A stretch of DNA of 64,000 nt. Origin: Marinomonas flavescens (GTDB taxonomy: Bacteria; Pseudomonadota; Gammaproteobacteria; Pseudomonadales; Marinomonadaceae). The stretch spans positions 62,001 through 126,000 of the forward strand of contig NZ_SJSB01000003.1 in assembly GCF_004352835.1 (NCBI RefSeq), in the 5' to 3' direction. The notes under the pieces are model-generated. The model saw only the letters and a list, made by a program, of their open reading frames with translations. It had not been told where the DNA came from and did no database searches. Shown piece by piece: positions 54,151 to 62,412 of this stretch; positions within the stretch are counted from its first letter, which is position 1, and each line of letters opens with the position of its first letter. Position numbers and translations under genes: made by a program.

Positions 54151-54498
54151 ATGGCAATAAGTGAGTTTGAAATAAAGCGCTGCGAGAATGAGCTTGAGAA
54201 GTTTTTGAAGGAAAAGCGACCACCGGCGTATGTGCGGGCAGAAATTGATTTGGGTTACCGTATTGATAATCAAAGTGTCGAAATATTTGAGGTTCGGCCT
54301 CACTACCGTGACCCTAACAAGAAAATAGAGTCGTCAGTGGCTAAAGCAACGTATGTGAAGTCTAAAAAAATCTGGAAAGTGTACTGGATGCGCCAAGACT
54401 TAAAATGGCACAGTTATTCGGTGGCACCAGAGGTGAAGCACATTGAGGACTTTCTTAGCTTAGTGGCAGAAGATGAGAACAGCTGCTTTTTTGGGTAA
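54151..54498 (+). CDS. DUF3024 family protein (cassette-borne)
   Basis: It encodes 115 residues matching the DUF3024 pattern: KRPPAYVRAEIDLGYRIDN, VEIFEVRPHYRDP, VAKATYVKSKKIWKVYWMR, and DLKWHSYSVAPEV ending CFFG. The family is common in integron cassettes and has no known function. It begins 27 bp after the partial attC R' box. No attC follows its stop, so the array's right end appears eroded. Confidence 0.8.
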   Translation: MAISEFEIKRCENELEKFLKEKRPPAYVRAEIDLGYRIDNQSVEIFEVRPHYRDPNKKIESSVAKATYVKSKKIWKVYWMRQDLKWHSYSVAPEVKHIEDFLSLVAEDENSCFFG

Positions 54499-54575
54499 GG
54501 AATTCTTCAAATCTATGTGGTCGTTCTAGAGTTTTAAATGGCTCCAGAGCGCCTTTCTTTATTAATCAATATTAA

Positions 54576-54598
54576 CCAAGACAGGCATAACTAAAGCC
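54576..54598 (+). repeat. RAYT-linked repeat, single arm
   Basis: CCAAGACAGGCAT followed by AACTAAAGCC. Confidence 0.65.
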
Positions 54599-54638
54599 CA
54601 CAACAAATCTGCGCCTCTTAACCAAGACCGCCTCTTAA

Positions 54639-54661
54639 CCAAGACAGGCATGCTTAAAGCC
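54639..54661 (+). repeat. RAYT-linked repeat, single arm
   Basis: CCAAGACAGGCAT followed by GCTTAAAGCC. The preceding bases are partly duplicated. Confidence 0.65.
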
Positions 54662-54875
54662 TAATAAAAACAAAGATTTAGTCTGTTTTCCTGATGTTTC
54701 CTATGGTTAATTTTTGCGTTCTCAAATAGGTTTAGCGTTCAGCTGTCTAAAGAGTCGCTTGCTGTCAAATATGACCTCGAAAAAAGCTGGTATTTAAAAA
54801 CATCAAATAAGAGGGAGTTTGTCGGTTACACTCTCTATTTATGTATGCGGTAAGAATGCTAATTGGATCAATCAT

Positions 54876-55766
54876 ATGGCTCACAACGACACACCTACTG
54901 TTAAAAACTGGCTTTCCCTGCTGTTGCTTATTCTGTTGTGGGGCACGTCATTCATGTTTACCGCTGTGTCACTGGAAAGCTTTAGCCCTGTGGCTATTGT
55001 TTCTCTTAGGGTCTTGATTGCAGCGATTATTCTCACTTTTTTTATGTATGCAAAGGGTTGGCGTTTGCCTGTGGACCCGTTGGCTTGGGCGGTATTTTTG
55101 CTGCTGGGTACTATGGGTAACTTGTTGCCATTTTTTTTGATCTCAACCGGTCAGAAGGATATTAGCTCAGGTATTACGGGATTGTTGATGGCATTTATGC
55201 CGTTGGCGACCATGATTTTGGCACATTATTTTGTCTCAGGGGAAAGTCTTAATCGCTTTAAAATCCTCGGTTTTGTGCTAGGTATTACCGGCGTGGCGAT
55301 TGTGCTTTGGCCGTCGTTAGTAGGCGCTCACAGTAACTTATTGAGTGGTTTATTGATTTTTCTCGCTACGTTTAGTTATGCGATAAATGCCATTTTGGTA
55401 AGGAGATTGCCTTCCTATACTCCTGTCGTAACAGCGGCTGGCGTGATGATCATTTCCAGTATCGCTATCGTGCCATTGTGGCTGTGGCAAGATTTACCAT
55501 GGCAACAAAGCTATTCTTTAGAAGCCGCGTTATCCATGTTGTGGTTAGGTGTTGGCCCAACGGCGTTTGGTACCATTCTCTTGTTTGCCGTTATCGCCAC
55601 CGCAGGCCCTACGTTTCTTTCTTACATTAATTACGTAATTCCTATTGTGGCGTATTTTACTGGCGTGCTTCTTTTGGGCGAAGTCATTGAATGGCACAGC
55701 CTAGCGGCGATGCTATTAATAATTTTAGGGATAGCGCTAACGCGCAAGCGGGTGCTGATTGAATAA
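54876..55766 (+). CDS. EamA-family drug/metabolite transporter
   Basis: It encodes 296 residues from the ATG at 54876 (MAHNDTPTVKNW); the open frame extends upstream to 54819 without support. Ten hydrophobic helices are arranged as two EamA repeats, with LLLLILLWGTSFMFTAVSLE opening the first and NAILVRRLPSYTPVVTAAG opening the second. The YINYVIPIVAYFTGVLLLGE motif near the C-terminus is typical. The exported or imported substrate is unknown. It is flanked by RAYT-linked repeats on both sides. Confidence 0.88.
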   Translation: MAHNDTPTVKNWLSLLLLILLWGTSFMFTAVSLESFSPVAIVSLRVLIAAIILTFFMYAKGWRLPVDPLAWAVFLLLGTMGNLLPFFLISTGQKDISSGITGLLMAFMPLATMILAHYFVSGESLNRFKILGFVLGITGVAIVLWPSLVGAHSNLLSGLLIFLATFSYAINAILVRRLPSYTPVVTAAGVMIISSIAIVPLWLWQDLPWQQSYSLEAALSMLWLGVGPTAFGTILLFAVIATAGPTFLSYINYVIPIVAYFTGVLLLGEVIEWHSLAAMLLIILGIALTRKRVLIE

Positions 55767-55768
55767 AG

Positions 55769-55782
55769 TACCCAAGATAGGT
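55769..55782 (+). repeat. RAYT-linked repeat, diverged single arm
   Basis: CCAAGATAGGTATG, two changes from the common arm, lies 3 bp after the EamA stop. Confidence 0.45.
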
Positions 55783-55860
55783 ATGTTTAATCTTTGTTTT
55801 CTTAAGGGAGGGCTGTTTACAAGCAGAAAGCCCTGAGCAATGAACTGTCCAGTAGAACAC

Positions 55861-55914
55861 AGGACAGGCACATCAAAACCCTTGTGATTACTGGGTATTA
55901 ACAGTGCCTGTCCT
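55861..55914. repeat. RAYT-linked repeat, full 54-nt hairpin
   Basis: A perfect 11-bp terminal inverted repeat, AGGACAGGCAC at the left and its complement at 55904-55914, encloses an AAACCC/GGGT inner pairing. It is 41/54 identical to the copy at 58206-58259. Confidence 0.8.
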
Positions 55915-55949
55915 ACGTGGGGATTGTCCTACGAGGGGGGGGGTAAGGG

Positions 55950-56825
55950 TTAGTAATCTAACGCCATTTGTGCCATTTTCATTGTATTTTCAAACGAGGC
56001 ACAACCTGCGATAAACAAGCCGTTATGGCAGAACATGGCATCGTCTAAACCGGTGACGTCTTGCAGTTCTTTATCAGATAAACCTGCCCACGGCGCTGGG
56101 AGCTTTTTACGATCTTCAAACGAGCCGAGTTCAACGGGCACGGTTTGTATGCGCCATTGGCCTGTTTGCGACGGGTAGACCATAAACAAAGCGTCTTCTG
56201 ATGTTTTCAGGACAGTCGTTTTCCATGGCGTGTATTGTTCTAATACGATGACTCTTGGATCAGCGGCTTTTTCTATAGCGTCGGCGACGATAGTTTTTGC
56301 GTTTACGCCACCACTTGCCGCCGCAATGAATCGAGTTAATAGGCGAGATGCAAAGGCAACGGCTTCATCAAAGCAGGCATCAAAGTCGCCTTCTTCTTGC
56401 CATGTAGGGTTAAACATTGAGATGGTTTGACTCAGGCTAATGCCCGTTGCTACACCTTCTACGTGGCCACAATCTATCGCGTCTATGGTTGATACTAGGT
56501 TTTTATCCAATGAGTTGGCGACTTCTTGATTGCCAGCGCATATTTCTAGACCGTACTTTTGCCAAATCAATCCAAATGATGAAAACGGGATGCCGTTTTC
56601 TCGTGCGCCTGCGCCGCCTTTTTGGTGATGATCAAAACGGCCTTTTTCAGCGTCGTATATTCCGCCTACGTCTAACACAATGTCGGCTTTGGCCATTACG
56701 TCTAAGTCACGTGTGCGTATTAATTCTACCGATGGAAAAATGTGTTTAAGTGCCGCTACCGCAAATACGTCGTCTGCGTGAAAGTTGCCATTGTGCGTTG
56801 CGATTACTTGAGTTTGTTTGGTCAT
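55950..56825 (-). CDS. MYG1 family protein (DHH-like phosphoesterase/exonuclease)
   Basis: It encodes 291 residues. It opens with IATHNGNFHADDVFAVAAL and continues with IVLDVGGIYDAEKGRFDHHQ, the two metal-binding motifs of MYG1/UPF0160 proteins, whose eukaryotic relative is a 3'-5' RNA exonuclease. AIDCGHVEG and the C-terminal MFCHNGLFIAGCASFENTMK are also conserved. No signal peptide, so cytoplasmic. It stands alone between repeat elements, convergent with the EamA gene. Confidence 0.9.
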   Translation of the reverse strand: MTKQTQVIATHNGNFHADDVFAVAALKHIFPSVELIRTRDLDVMAKADIVLDVGGIYDAEKGRFDHHQKGGAGARENGIPFSSFGLIWQKYGLEICAGNQEVANSLDKNLVSTIDAIDCGHVEGVATGISLSQTISMFNPTWQEEGDFDACFDEAVAFASRLLTRFIAAASGGVNAKTIVADAIEKAADPRVIVLEQYTPWKTTVLKTSEDALFMVYPSQTGQWRIQTVPVELGSFEDRKKLPAPWAGLSDKELQDVTGLDDAMFCHNGLFIAGCASFENTMKMAQMALDY

Positions 56826-56943
56826 TCTATGGTCTCTTTTATTGATGTCATTTCACTTAACAGCACACACGTACTAAAAATCGGGATTTTACGGGGTTTT
56901 AATGATAGGTGACACCGTTCATTTTAAATATGTCTCACAGTAT

Positions 56944-56968
56944 CCAAGACAGGCATGTACAAAAGCCA
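56944..56968 (+). repeat. RAYT-linked repeat, single arm upstream of the transposase
   Basis: CCAAGACAGGCATGT followed by ACAAAAGCC, 91 bp before the RAYT start codon. Confidence 0.65.
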
Positions 56969-57058
56969 GTAACCATAGGTCTTTCAGCCCTTTTCGGCTT
57001 ATTCCCCAGTCTTCTTCTATACTTAATCTATGTTTTCTCAAGGAAGAGGAGCGGGATT

Positions 57059-58024
57059 ATGCCAATGCCCAGAAGTCAGCAAGTATGCGTGAACGATACC
57101 CCTTATTACCACTGCGTTGCCCGATGTGTTCGTCGGGCCTTTTTATGTGGTGAAGATCCATTCACAGGAACAAGTTATGAGCATCGACGCAGTTGGGTGG
57201 AGAGCCGCTTGCTGTTTCTTGCCAGTGTCTTTTCAATCGATATTTGTGCCTACGCGGTGATGAGTAACCACCTTCATGTGGTGCTTCATATCGATTCAGA
57301 AAAAGCGAAGCATTGGTCTGTGTTTGAAGTGTTAGAGCGTTGGCATAGGATTCATAAAGGCACAGCGTTTACTCAGCAATATCTGGCCGGTGGTTCGCTT
57401 CCAGCCTATGTGATTGCTTTAGCAGAAGCCGCCGCTGAAACTTACCGAGAACGCTTAACAGACTTAAGCTGGTTTATGAAAGAGCTTAACGAACCGATTG
57501 CACGGCGAGCTAATCGAGAAGATGAATGCACAGGACATTTCTGGGAAGGGCGCTTTAAGTCTCAGGCTTTACTTGATGAGGCGGCACTCATGGCTTGCAT
57601 GGCCTACGTTGATTTAAATCCCGTAAGATCAGGCATCAGTGATACACCAGAAGGCTCAGATTTCACCAGTATTAAGAAACGAGTAGCGGCGATGAAAGGA
57701 AAGTATCAAGCTAAAGCGCTTTATCCATTTGTCGGGAATCCACAAAAAGACATGCCAAATGGTTTGCCTTTTAAACTCGTGGATTACTTAGAACTCATCG
57801 ATATGACAGGACGAATAGTGAAAGAAGGTAAAAAAGGCTCTATTGATGCATCGTTGCTTCCCATTCTACAAAGACTGAATATTTCATCCGACAATTGGCT
57901 GTGTATTGCCACTGAATTTGAAGCCAGAACGGGGAGTGTTGTCGGGCAAGAGTTATCGATTGAGCAATATTGCGAATCACACCAGCGAAAGTGCAATAGA
58001 AAGAGTGTTCAACTACTCGCCTGA
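57059..58024 (+). CDS. REP-associated tyrosine transposase (RAYT, Y1/HUH family)
   Basis: From the ATG at 57059 it encodes 321 residues; the open frame runs 150 bp further upstream without homology. Residues ~1-175 form the Y1 transposase domain, with an HUH-type pair in AVMSNHLHVVLHI (His71, His73). The GHFWEGRFKSQALLDE and YVDLNPVRSG segments are typical of IS200-like RAYTs; the nucleophilic Tyr is probably in the YVDLNP region. A C-terminal extension (~230-321) is unassigned. RAYTs are single-copy domesticated transposases that act on REP hairpins, several of which surround this gene. Confidence 0.85.
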   Translation: MPMPRSQQVCVNDTPYYHCVARCVRRAFLCGEDPFTGTSYEHRRSWVESRLLFLASVFSIDICAYAVMSNHLHVVLHIDSEKAKHWSVFEVLERWHRIHKGTAFTQQYLAGGSLPAYVIALAEAAAETYRERLTDLSWFMKELNEPIARRANREDECTGHFWEGRFKSQALLDEAALMACMAYVDLNPVRSGISDTPEGSDFTSIKKRVAAMKGKYQAKALYPFVGNPQKDMPNGLPFKLVDYLELIDMTGRIVKEGKKGSIDASLLPILQRLNISSDNWLCIATEFEARTGSVVGQELSIEQYCESHQRKCNRKSVQLLA

Positions 58025-58205
58025 ATGAAAACAAACGATTAAATCACGGCTTATCAGCTTGTTATTGAGGCGCTCCCACGGAAAAAATAACCTAATAACC
58101 ACAGTATTCAACGATAATGAGCTCTCTAGCTCAGTTTCTTCCTCCTATCGACTATATCTTGTTTTCTGCATTCATTGGCAACGACTAGGTTGGGTGCGAA
58201 TTAAC

Positions 58206-58259
58206 AAGACAGGCATACTCAAATCCTTGCTATTGCTGGGTTTTAAAGGTGCCTGTCTT
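58206..58259. repeat. RAYT-linked repeat, full 54-nt hairpin
   Basis: AAGACAGGCA (58206-58215) pairs exactly with TGCCTGTCTT (58250-58259), enclosing AAATCC...GGGTTTT. It matches the hairpin at 55861-55914 in length and layout. Confidence 0.8.
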
Positions 58260-58291
58260 ATTAAAGCATTAAAGCATTAAAGCATTAAAGC
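58260..58291 (+). repeat. Tandem octamer (ATTAAAGC)x4
   Basis: Four exact copies of ATTAAAGC directly abut the hairpin end. A further CCTGTCTTATTAAAG follows, so the octamer seems to have expanded from the repeat's flank. Confidence 0.85.
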
Positions 58292-58343
58292 AAAGCCTGT
58301 CTTATTAAAGAAAGCAATTAAAGCATTACGCTGAACAATGTGT

Positions 58344-59150
58344 TTAGTAGCATTTTGCCTGTTTATGACGTGCGACTAGGGTGTCGTAGACGGCGAGGTT
58401 TTTAGGCATGTAGGTCTGTAAGTCGTTGATCCGGGTGTCATGGGATGGGTGAGTAGATAGGAGTTCTGGTGTGGCGCTGCTGCCGGCGGCGGCCATGTTG
58501 CGCCAGAGCTGTACGCTTGCTCTTGGGTCAAATCCTGCTTTCGCCATGTATTCTAAACCGAGTAAATCTGCTTCGGATTCATGGGTTCGGCTAAAGGGTA
58601 AGATGATGCCTACTTGTACGCCTATGCCAAGCGCTTGGAAAATCGCGGTTTTCTCTACCGACTCTTCGCCACTCAATTGATAGCCTAATGCTAAGGCTTG
58701 GCTGGTGGCCATTTGCGTTGAGGCTCTTTCGTTACCGTGGCGGGCGATCACATGGGCGATTTCGTGGCCGACAACGGCGGCGAGTTGAGATTGATTTTTC
58801 GCCACGCTCAGTAGGCCAGTGTAGACACCGATTTTATAACCCGGTAGGGCAAAGGCGTTGACTTGCTTGTCGTCAAACAGCACTACTTCCCATTTTTGGT
58901 TGCGGTAATCATCTGGTAATACGGCGATTAGCGCGTTCGCGACACATTGTACTTGCTGGCGCAATTGCGTATCACTTGAGATAGGCGTTTCTTTCTTCAT
59001 GGCGGTGAAGGATTCCGTGCCCATTTGATCCAGTTGGCTGTCTGGTAAGGCCACAAATTGGGTGCGACCTGTAGGAGAGGCGCTGCAACCTGCCAATAGG
59101 ATCATTGCGGCGGCTAAGGCCACTTTTTGTGAATGCGCTATTAATTTCAT
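58344..59150 (-). CDS. M48-family metallopeptidase, lipoprotein (LoiP/YcaL-like)
   Basis: It encodes 268 residues. The lipobox LLAGC (Cys22) marks a lipoprotein signal peptide, so the protein is periplasmic and membrane anchored. Zinc site HEIAH lies in AAVVGHEIAHVIARHGNERA, and the third ligand Glu in SRTHESEADLLGLEYM. NAFALPGYKIGVYTGLL is also characteristic. Such proteases take part in envelope quality control. The C-terminal HPSHDTRINDL is conserved in the group. Confidence 0.9.
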   Translation of the reverse strand: MKLIAHSQKVALAAAMILLAGCSASPTGRTQFVALPDSQLDQMGTESFTAMKKETPISSDTQLRQQVQCVANALIAVLPDDYRNQKWEVVLFDDKQVNAFALPGYKIGVYTGLLSVAKNQSQLAAVVGHEIAHVIARHGNERASTQMATSQALALGYQLSGEESVEKTAIFQALGIGVQVGIILPFSRTHESEADLLGLEYMAKAGFDPRASVQLWRNMAAAGSSATPELLSTHPSHDTRINDLQTYMPKNLAVYDTLVARHKQAKCY

Positions 59151-59423
59151 GTCTGAACTGCCTTAAAAGTAACCTGTGTAGGGTCGAATATTTTTTCATT
59201 CTAGCAGCAAATAATTCGCGCTAGCAGTGGGATATTTGTTAACGCGGCTCTCATTATGAATCGTCTAGCAGCATGCTTTGAGAGCGTGCTAAAAGTGTCA
59301 GTAAAAGAATTTGCGCCAGATGACCTATTTTTATGTCCCATCTGGTGAAGGTAGCGCGTTTTTATCGTCGCGCGAGTCGAGTATACTTATTCCCCCTCCA
59401 TCAACATGTTACGAAGCATTTTT

Positions 59424-61160
59424 ATGACAGAATCCAGTTTTAGCTTAGATTTGGCCGCTGAATTAAAGGCCATTGTAGGAAGTCAATATACCTTAACGGA
59501 TGAAGACAAGAAGCAGCCTTATTGTCAGGGCTTTCGCCTTGGTGGTGGTAAGGCATATGCGGTGGTGCGACCGGGCAGTTTGGTGGAGATTTGGAAAGTA
59601 TTAAAAGCCTGTGTGAAGGCGGATGTGATTGTCATCATGCAAGCCGCGAACACGGGTTTGACTGGCGGATCGACGCCGAATGGTGCTGAGTACGATCGCC
59701 CGATTGTGATCATCAGCACCATGCGTATTGAGGACATTCAGCTTATCGACCAAGGTAAACAGATCGTGGGCTTGGCAGGCAGTACCTTGTTTGGTCTAGA
59801 AGAAAGGCTAAAACCGTACGGTCGTGAGCCACATTCTGTGATTGGTTCATCGTGTATTGGTGCGTCGATTGTCGGTGGTATTTGTAATAACTCAGGTGGT
59901 GCGTTAGTGCAGCGTGGCCCTGCGTACACAGAAATGTCCTTGTTTGCCCAAGTGACAAGCGACGGCGAGTTGGAGTTGGTGAATAACCTTGGCATCGATC
60001 TAGGCGATACGCCAGAGCAGGTGCTAGCGAGCCTTGGTAATCAAAGTTACCAAGAAAAAGACATTCATTTCCCAGACAAACGCGGTTCCGATAACGAATA
60101 CCAGCAGCGTATTCGCGATGTCGACGCCGACACGCCATCCCGTTTTAATGCAGATGCAAGGCGCTTGTTTGAAGCGTCTGGTTGCGCCGGTAAATTGGCG
60201 GTGTTCGCGGTGCGTATTGATACTTTTCCCATTCCTGAAAAGCATCAGGTGTTTTATGTTGGTACTAACGATCCTGCGGTTATGGAGCAGATGCGTCGGG
60301 ATATGTTGTCGACGTTTACCAATTTACCCGTGTCTGGTGAATACATGCATCGCAGTAGTTATGACATCAGTAAAAAATACGGTAAAGACAGCTTCTTGGT
60401 GATTGATAAATTAGGCACCAAATACATTCCTAAGATGTTTGCGATAAAACGTGCGGTCGATCGTTGGGCTGGCAAATTTAAGTTTATGCCGAACAAGTTT
60501 TCAGATCGTATGATGCAGTACATCAGCCAGTTGTTCCCGAATCATTTGCCAAAACGTATGGAAGAATACCGCGATAAATACGAGCACCATTGGATTGTCG
60601 AAACTAGTAATGATGGCGTAGCAGAAACTAAAGCCTACTTGGACAACTTCTTCAAAGACAATGAAGGGGATTTTCTAGAGTGTACGGATCGCGAAGCGGA
60701 TCAAGCGATTTTACATCGTTATGTGACCGGCGGCGCATTGGGTCGTTACCATGTGATGAATGGCAAAGATTTGGGCTCGATCATGACCATTGACGTGGCG
60801 TTCCCGCGTAATGAACAAGATTGGTTTGAAACCTTGCCAGCCGAGATCGACGAAAAAGTGGCGGTAAAAATGTACTACGGCCATTTCTTTTGCCATGTCA
60901 TGCATCAAAACTACATCATGAAAAAAGGTGTGGATGCGAAGGCGGTCAAAAAGCAAATTCTATCCAGCTATGACGCTCGTGGCGCTGAGTACCCAGCGGA
61001 GCACAATGTTGGGCATGAATACATTGCGAAGCCTGCGTTGCGTGAGTTTTATCAAAAAACAGATCCAACCAACAGCTTCAACTCCGGCATCGGTGGCACC
61101 AGTAAACTAAAAAACTGGCAATCACTAGATGATAAGCATCAGGGTTGTGGCTGCAAATAA
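59424..61160 (+). CDS. dld: Quinone-dependent D-lactate dehydrogenase
   Basis: Dld is a peripheral membrane FAD enzyme that oxidises D-lactate to pyruvate. From the ATG at 59424 (MTESSFSLDLAAELKAIVG) it encodes 578 residues, close to E. coli Dld (571); an in-frame ATG at 59406 lacks an SD. The FAD domain has FRLGGGKAYAVVRPGSLVEI, AANTGLTGGSTPNG and CNNSGGALVQRGPAYTEMSL. The membrane-binding and cap region includes GKFKFMPNKFSDRMMQYISQ. It ends with HNVGHEYIAKPALREFYQ and a Cys-rich CGCK tail. A terminator follows. Confidence 0.94.
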   Translation: MTESSFSLDLAAELKAIVGSQYTLTDEDKKQPYCQGFRLGGGKAYAVVRPGSLVEIWKVLKACVKADVIVIMQAANTGLTGGSTPNGAEYDRPIVIISTMRIEDIQLIDQGKQIVGLAGSTLFGLEERLKPYGREPHSVIGSSCIGASIVGGICNNSGGALVQRGPAYTEMSLFAQVTSDGELELVNNLGIDLGDTPEQVLASLGNQSYQEKDIHFPDKRGSDNEYQQRIRDVDADTPSRFNADARRLFEASGCAGKLAVFAVRIDTFPIPEKHQVFYVGTNDPAVMEQMRRDMLSTFTNLPVSGEYMHRSSYDISKKYGKDSFLVIDKLGTKYIPKMFAIKRAVDRWAGKFKFMPNKFSDRMMQYISQLFPNHLPKRMEEYRDKYEHHWIVETSNDGVAETKAYLDNFFKDNEGDFLECTDREADQAILHRYVTGGALGRYHVMNGKDLGSIMTIDVAFPRNEQDWFETLPAEIDEKVAVKMYYGHFFCHVMHQNYIMKKGVDAKAVKKQILSSYDARGAEYPAEHNVGHEYIAKPALREFYQKTDPTNSFNSGIGGTSKLKNWQSLDDKHQGCGCK

Positions 61161-61206
61161 GCACGGCCTGATCTAAAAGAACCTTGATTTAGCAGTACAA
61201 TGACAA

Positions 61207-61241
61207 GAAGCCGAGATGGAAACATCTCGGTTTCTTTTTTT
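61207..61241 (+). terminator. Rho-independent terminator of dld
   Basis: A perfect 8-bp stem CCGAGATG (61211-61218) with its complement (61223-61230) around GAAA, extendable by 4 pairs, is followed by TTTCTTTTTTTT. Confidence 0.92.
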
Positions 61242-61416
61242 TCAACAATCAATAGGGTGGAAAGCGATTAAGACTGGGAGTGTTAGTTGATTCTCAGTAT
61301 GGCACTTTTACAGTGAAACATTGTCTATCTCGTTTATGATACGTTTTCTTTATGAGTGCGTTTTCCTTTATGATAGTCCGCCTGTGTTTTTGTTTTTACC
61401 TTGGAACCCAAAAATT

Positions 61417-62112
61417 ATGAACAGTACACCAACACACAAGCCACGTCCGATGGTTGATCTTATGGTGAGTGTTATCTTGCCTTCTTTTATTTTGATGAAA
61501 ATGAGCGGTGAAGACAAACTCGGCGTCAGTGGTGGCTTGGTGGCTGCGCTTGCGTTTCCATTGGGTTGGGGGCTGTTTGAGCTGATTAAGTACAGGAAAT
61601 TTAACTTTATTGCCTTACTAGGGTTGGTCAGTGTGTTGCTCACTGGCAGCATTGGTTTGTTTGAGCTAGACAACAAGTGGTTGGCGATCAAAGAAGCCGC
61701 GGTCCCTGCGTTAATTGGTATCAGCGTGTGGGTGTCTACTTTTACGCGCTATCCTCTGGTGCGAACTTTGTTTTTTAATGCCTCTGTTATGAACGTTGAG
61801 ACCATTAAGCAAAAGCTGGAGGAAAACCACAGCACGGTTGAGTTTGAGAAAAGGCTGATGATAGCGACGTATTTGATTGTGGCGTCCTTCGCTTTTTCTG
61901 CGACGATGAATTACATCTTGGCAAAATGGATTGTTATTAGCCCATCGGGCACCGAAGCCTTCAATGAAGAACTAGGGCAAATGACGCTCTACAGTTATCC
62001 GATGATTGCGATTCCGTCGATGATCATGATGATGGGCATTTTCTATTACCTATGGCGCAGCATTAATAAAGCGACGGGGTTAAAGCTCGAAGAGTTGTTG
62101 GTAAAAAAATAG
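61417..62112 (+). CDS. VC0807-family integral membrane protein
   Basis: It encodes 231 residues from the ATG at 61417 (MNSTPTHKPRPMVDL); the frame opens upstream at 61321. About six hydrophobic helices are visible, including VILPSFILMKMSGEDKLG near the start, the conserved ALAFPLGWGLFELIKYRKFN, and IAIPSMIMMMGIFYYLWRSI near the end. Members of this family are of unknown function and are common in Vibrio, Shewanella and Marinomonas. A terminator follows it. Confidence 0.75.
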   Translation: MNSTPTHKPRPMVDLMVSVILPSFILMKMSGEDKLGVSGGLVAALAFPLGWGLFELIKYRKFNFIALLGLVSVLLTGSIGLFELDNKWLAIKEAAVPALIGISVWVSTFTRYPLVRTLFFNASVMNVETIKQKLEENHSTVEFEKRLMIATYLIVASFAFSATMNYILAKWIVISPSGTEAFNEELGQMTLYSYPMIAIPSMIMMMGIFYYLWRSINKATGLKLEELLVKK

Positions 62113-62412
62113 CACTTTATTAGCGTTACACAGCCCGCCAGACAATTAATGGTCATGTTTATCATCCTAGGTAAACATGGCCATTTCTTTTTTATTCATT
62201 CCCATAAAATCATTCTTAACGACCAGAACGTCCTTTCCTGATCATTTTCTCGCATTAATGAAGTCGTTCTTTTGCCGTGCTGTTTTGGCTAAGTCGCTTT
62301 TGGTGTTCCTCTAGTCGTTTCCAGCTACCTCTCTAATGAATCGAAAAATTACACTGAGTTCATTGATGATTTTCAACTTTTACAGCCTCATTTTGATCGG
62401 GAAGGAAAAACA
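62113..62412. other. 300-bp gap with a terminator
   Basis: The only recognised element is the terminator at 62148-62196. The rest should include the promoter of the dipeptidase gene, which was not identified. Confidence 0.6.
62148..62196 (+). terminator. Rho-independent terminator of the VC0807-family gene
   Basis: A 14-bp stem (arms 62148-62161 and 62172-62185, 13 of 14 paired) is followed by TCTTTTTTATT. Confidence 0.88.

Larger units (their letters stand above)
54499..54875. other. 377-bp gap with RAYT-linked repeats
   Basis: No supported gene. It holds two single-arm repeats (54576-54598 and 54639-54661) and a 15-bp direct duplication, CCTCTTAACCAAGAC, at 54614-54628 and 54631-54645. 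Confidence 0.65.
58025..58343. other. 319-bp gap with a full RAYT-linked hairpin and octamer repeats
   Basis: No supported gene. Contents are listed separately: hairpin 58206-58259, tandem octamers 58260-58291 and a reversed single arm (AAGCCTGTCTT, 58294-58304). The first 180 bp are featureless to me. Confidence 0.65.

Noticed and set aside
58206..58304. Possible CRISPR array from closely spaced repeats
   Set aside because: The repeats are hairpins and tandem octamers without regular unique spacers, and there are no cas genes nearby.
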